DNA from: Chryseobacterium sp. H1D6B
GTDB taxonomy: Bacteria; Bacteroidota; Bacteroidia; Flavobacteriales; Weeksellaceae
DNA length: 64,000 nucleotides
Assembly: GCF_029892445.1 (NCBI RefSeq)
Contig: NZ_JARXVJ010000001.1
Coordinates: forward strand, 3,596,001 to 3,660,000
Reading direction: 5' to 3'
Below, piece by piece: positions 61,166 through 64,000 of the stretch. Numbering within the stretch: position 1 is the stretch's first letter; every line of letters begins with the position of its first letter. Position numbers and translations under genes: made by a program. The notes below the pieces were generated by a model. The model searched no databases and was not told where the DNA came from. It saw only the letters and a program-made list of their open reading frames with translations.

Positions 61166-61756
61166 ATGAAAAAAATAGTGCTGGTGCTTTTATTTTTAGC
61201 CCAGATTAACGTGTATTCACAGCAGGAAAATACAAAATTTACTGTAAAAGTAGGCAAAGAAGAAGGAGATCTGAATGATGACGGTATTAAAGATCAGGTC
61301 ATCGTAACCATGGATACTGCCAGTATCACTATTCCTTTAAAATTAGAAATACTTTTTGGACGGCGGGATAAAAAGTTCAGAACAGTTTTCTCTTCATCAA
61401 ACATCATTGAACCTCAGTATCCGTCTGAAGAAAAAGGAAAAAAGGCAGACTATCAAATCCCCAGCTTCTTTATTGAAAGAAGAACTTTAGTGATGATGTC
61501 TGATATACCTGGCGGCCATTCTCAGTACATCTTTAAATATAAAAATGAAAATTTTGAATTGATCAAGGTTATAAAAATGACTAAGGATGATAAGAATATT
61601 GTAGAAACAGAATTTAACCTGGTGGCTGGAATTCAGACGACAGTAACCAAAGCACTAGGCTCAGAAAAAGTGGTAAAAGAAGATAAGCAGGCTATAAAAG
61701 TGAAAGAACTGCCTAAATTGCAGGATTTCAAAAAATATGAAAAAGAATTTCTTTAA
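61166..61756 (+). CDS. secreted protein with EF-hand-like segment
   Basis: The 196-residue protein has a Sec signal (to VYSQ) and an early EEGDLNDDGIKDQVIV segment that resembles an EF-hand/dockerin-type calcium loop, followed by a beta-rich part (PSFFIERRTLVMMSDIPGGHSQYIFKY). Function unknown. It ends the possible three-gene run starting at 59278. Confidence 0.65.
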   Translation: MKKIVLVLLFLAQINVYSQQENTKFTVKVGKEEGDLNDDGIKDQVIVTMDTASITIPLKLEILFGRRDKKFRTVFSSSNIIEPQYPSEEKGKKADYQIPSFFIERRTLVMMSDIPGGHSQYIFKYKNENFELIKVIKMTKDDKNIVETEFNLVAGIQTTVTKALGSEKVVKEDKQAIKVKELPKLQDFKKYEKEFL

Positions 61757-61789
61757 TAAATGAGCATCGGGTTTCTAAAAAACAAAAAT

Positions 61790-61828
61790 TCCATTTTGGC
61801 TACATCTTACTCCATTTTGGCAACCTCA
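61790..61828 (+). promoter_or_regulatory. AraC-type direct repeat operator
   Basis: TCCATTTTGGC occurs twice, starting at 61790 and 61811, a 21-base period (two helical turns), with matching flanks (WAC-TC). The second copy ends about 20 bases before an imperfect -7 box (GAAATTTG at 61846-61853). This is the standard form of an AraC activator site on the SDR gene. Confidence 0.65.
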
Positions 61829-61878
61829 GCCTTTTTTCGAATGCGGAAATTTGTCATGTAATTTTTTAAATAAAAAAA

Positions 61879-62676
61879 ATGAAAACAATATTTATAACAG
61901 GCGCATCCACAGGATTAGGAAAAGCCACCGCAAAATTATTTCAAAGCAGAGGATGGAACGTTATTGCTACGATGAGAAACCCGGAATCTGAAACTGAACT
62001 TAAAGCCTTAGAGAACGTGACGCTTCTTCCGCTGGATGTTACCAATTTGGAACAGATTCAGTCTACAGTAAAAAAAGCACTTGAAATCAGCAGTGTTGAT
62101 GTAGTTTTCAACAATGCAGGATATGGATTAATAGGCCTGCTGGAAGCTTTAAAAGACGATCAGATCGTAAAACAGCTTGACACTAATTTATTAGGAGTGA
62201 TCCGCGTAACCCAGGCTTTCATTCCTTATTTTAGAGAAAAGAAAAATGGAATGTTTATTTCAACGACTTCTATTGGAGGGCTGATAGCTTTTCCTCTTGG
62301 TTCTACTTATCATGCAACAAAATGGGCTTTAGAAGGCTGGAGCGAAAGCTTAGCGTTTGAACTGAATAAATTCGGTGTCAATGTAAAAACGGTCTCTCCG
62401 GGAGGTATCAAAACCGATTTTGTAAGCCGTTCTTTAGATTTAGGAACCCAGCCGGAATATCAGGAAATGACCGATAAATTATTTTCCAGCATGGAAGGCA
62501 TGATGGAAGCTGCTTCTGAGCCGGTACAGATTGCAGAAGTAGTGTATGAAGCGGCTACAGATGGAAAAACTAAATTAAGATATGTGGCTGGAGAAGATGC
62601 AAAAGCATTATATGCACAGCGTCTGGAACTTGGGGACGAAGCATTCAGAGCACAGTTTGGAGGTCAGTTCATCTAA
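61879..62676 (+). CDS. SDR family oxidoreductase
   Basis: The 265-residue protein is a classical short-chain dehydrogenase: cofactor loop TGASTGLGKA (7-16), NNAGYG, and catalytic Tyr144/Lys148 (STYHATKWALEG) with the preceding Ser in STTSIGG. The absence of a fixed acid after strand 2 and the Arg in ATMRNPE suggest NADP(H). Substrate unknown. It is flanked by AraC-type repeats upstream and an AraC gene downstream. Confidence 0.92.
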   Translation: MKTIFITGASTGLGKATAKLFQSRGWNVIATMRNPESETELKALENVTLLPLDVTNLEQIQSTVKKALEISSVDVVFNNAGYGLIGLLEALKDDQIVKQLDTNLLGVIRVTQAFIPYFREKKNGMFISTTSIGGLIAFPLGSTYHATKWALEGWSESLAFELNKFGVNVKTVSPGGIKTDFVSRSLDLGTQPEYQEMTDKLFSSMEGMMEAASEPVQIAEVVYEAATDGKTKLRYVAGEDAKALYAQRLELGDEAFRAQFGGQFI

Positions 62677-62700
62677 AATCTTTTCTGAAATACATTAAAT

Positions 62701-62731
62701 AAAACTGTACAGATGATGCCTGTACAGTTTT
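62701..62731 (+). terminator. terminator of SDR gene
   Basis: AAAACTGTACAG / CTGTACAGTTTT with a seven-base loop. Confidence 0.8.
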
Positions 62732-62778
62732 AAACTTGAAAATCATTACGTTAAATGAAAAATTGATACATTTATGTT

Positions 62779-63693
62779 ATGGAAAAGAAAGAAAATACAC
62801 CTTTAAAAATAACTTCCATTTCTGAGCTGCATCATTTAATGGATCTTCCTAAACCGCTTCATCCCTTGATAAGCCTGGTAGATAATACTAAAATGAGCGT
62901 GAATACAGAGTTGTTCAACCGAAGCTTTGCACTGGATTTTTATAAAATTTCATATAAATATTCTGAAAATGGAAAGATGGGATACGGGCAGGGATATTAT
63001 GATTTCAATGAAGGCGGAATGATGTTTACGGCTCCCAATCAAATCCTATTTACCGATCAGGAATCTCAATATTGTGGTTATACCTTGTTGATTCACCCTG
63101 ATTTTATCCGAAATTATCCGGTGGCGAAAAACATTAAAAAATATGGGTTCTTTTCTTATGATACCAATGAAGCACTTCATTTGTCAGACAAAGAAAAAAC
63201 TACTGTTACGGGATTATTAGACAATATTCAGGACGAACTGAATACAGCAATTGATGAGGTAAGCCAGGACGTTATTGTGTCTTATATTGAAGTATTACTG
63301 AATTACAGCAACCGTTTTTATAAGAGACAGTTCATTACACGAAAAGCCCTTAATAATGATGTTCTTTCTAAAATGGAGCATATTTTAGACAATTATTTCA
63401 ATACACAGGAAACTTTAAATACTGGACTTCCTACTGTAGAATTTCTGGCTTCTAAACTTAATTTATCACCTCATTATTTAAGTGATATGCTCCGCAATCT
63501 TACTGGCCAGAATGCACAGCAGCATATTCACGAAAAGCTGATCGAAAAAGCCAAAGAATATCTTACAACTACTAATTTTTCAGTATCAGAAGTAGCCTAT
63601 CATCTGGGGTTTGAACATTCACAGTCTTTTAATAAATTATTTAAAAAGAAAACCAATATAACTCCTTTGAACTTTAAGCAGTCTTTTAATTAA
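62779..63693 (+). CDS. AraC family transcription regulator
   Basis: The 304-residue protein has a cupin-like N-terminal part and a C-terminal AraC double helix-turn-helix (VEFLASKLNLSPHYLSDMLRNLTGQNAQQHIHEKLIEKAKEYLTTTNFSVSEVAYHLGFEHSQSFNKLFKKKTNITPLNFK). It follows the SDR gene, whose promoter has the type of direct repeat AraC proteins bind, so it is the natural candidate regulator. No such repeat is seen before its own ATG. Confidence 0.92.
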   Translation: MEKKENTPLKITSISELHHLMDLPKPLHPLISLVDNTKMSVNTELFNRSFALDFYKISYKYSENGKMGYGQGYYDFNEGGMMFTAPNQILFTDQESQYCGYTLLIHPDFIRNYPVAKNIKKYGFFSYDTNEALHLSDKEKTTVTGLLDNIQDELNTAIDEVSQDVIVSYIEVLLNYSNRFYKRQFITRKALNNDVLSKMEHILDNYFNTQETLNTGLPTVEFLASKLNLSPHYLSDMLRNLTGQNAQQHIHEKLIEKAKEYLTTTNFSVSEVAYHLGFEHSQSFNKLFKKKTNITPLNFKQSFN

Positions 63694-64000
63694 AGTGATT
63701 TTAGAATTAAAATTATTCAGACGAAATAATAAATACCTTAACCTTTATCAAATTTGATGAAGGTTATTTTTTTATAGAAACTTCATTAATATCAATATCT
63801 ATGGGGATTTTTTATAATGTTGGATGGGTGTTTTTAAAATAATTTATAGTGAATCCGGAAAGAAGCTGAATAATTTGTATTTCTTTTAGGAAATAATACA
63901 ATAAAATCTTATTTTTATAAGTATAAAACAATGGGAGGGGATTTATTTGGAGTTTTAAGAAACAGTGATTTTTTTTGACAACTTTTTATACAACATTTTT
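63694..64000. other. gene-free end of window with one terminator
   Basis: A hairpin (63740-63773) ends the AraC gene. Beyond it the sequence is AT-rich with no supported gene. Confidence 0.6.
63740..63773 (+). terminator. terminator of AraC gene
   Basis: AACCTTTATCAAA pairs with TTTGATGAAGGTT (one T-G pair) and is followed by ATTTTTTT. Confidence 0.7.

Noticed and set aside
1..64000. CRISPR arrays, tRNA, rRNA, transposases, phage genes
   Set aside because: Looked for throughout and not seen.

Overview
The window is AT-rich, gene-dense DNA that looks like the chromosome of a Chryseobacterium-type flavobacterium (Bacteroidota). Support comes from type IX secretion C-terminal sorting domains (4499-6643, 57767-59059), many promoters of the TTG / TAnnTTTG type, A-rich leaders in place of strong Shine-Dalgarno sites, a PhoX-like protein, GEVED repeats and small double-glycine peptides. 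I saw no rRNA, tRNA, CRISPR array, insertion sequence or phage.

Layout. 0.6-13 kb: a small GG-leader peptide, nucleoside phosphorylase, di-haem peroxidase, PhoX-like T9SS cargo, LRR protein, SUI1-type factor, gpmI, acyl-ACP desaturase, a HAD protein, map and a methyltransferase. 13-18.5 kb: an SMR exporter, a Crp/Fnr regulator, then a LacI-kinase-MFS-epimerase operon that reads as a rare ketose (allulose/tagatose) route. 18.6-28.5 kb: era, DoxX, a second GG-type peptide, an S9 peptidase, MATE pump, sigma-54 activator, YggS, a deacetylase and DUF72. 28.5-33 kb: a copper block (CopA with HMA plus four Cys-rich metal-binding repeats, and an HMA-AraC fusion regulator). 33-42 kb: RRM protein, BlaI, PAP2, pdhA-pdhC, lolD, an L,D-transpeptidase-like lipoprotein, radC and ppa. 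42-50 kb: a MetA-type outer-membrane protein, amidohydrolase, membrane pyrophosphatase fused to OmpA, aminotransferase and M28 peptidase. 50-54 kb: a duplicated lipoprotein/partner cassette with a JAMM-like motif. 54-64 kb: VOC protein, degenerate endonuclease V, thiolase plus lpd behind twin TetR-type operators, GEVED T9SS protein, DUF1003, two unknown secreted proteins, and an SDR/AraC pair with AraC-type direct repeats.

The most unusual points are the duplicated cassette at 51-53.8 kb, whose second copy has lost its N-terminal lipoprotein part exactly at a shared Pro-Cys-Gln-Lys junction (an arrangement like orphan toxin/immunity modules); the pyrophosphatase-OmpA fusion; the HMA-AraC regulator beside the repeat-rich CopA; the palindromic operators; and several promoters whose -7 box ends only 4-5 bases before the ATG, suggesting leaderless mRNAs. 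Gene functions rest on motif recognition by eye; no database search was run.
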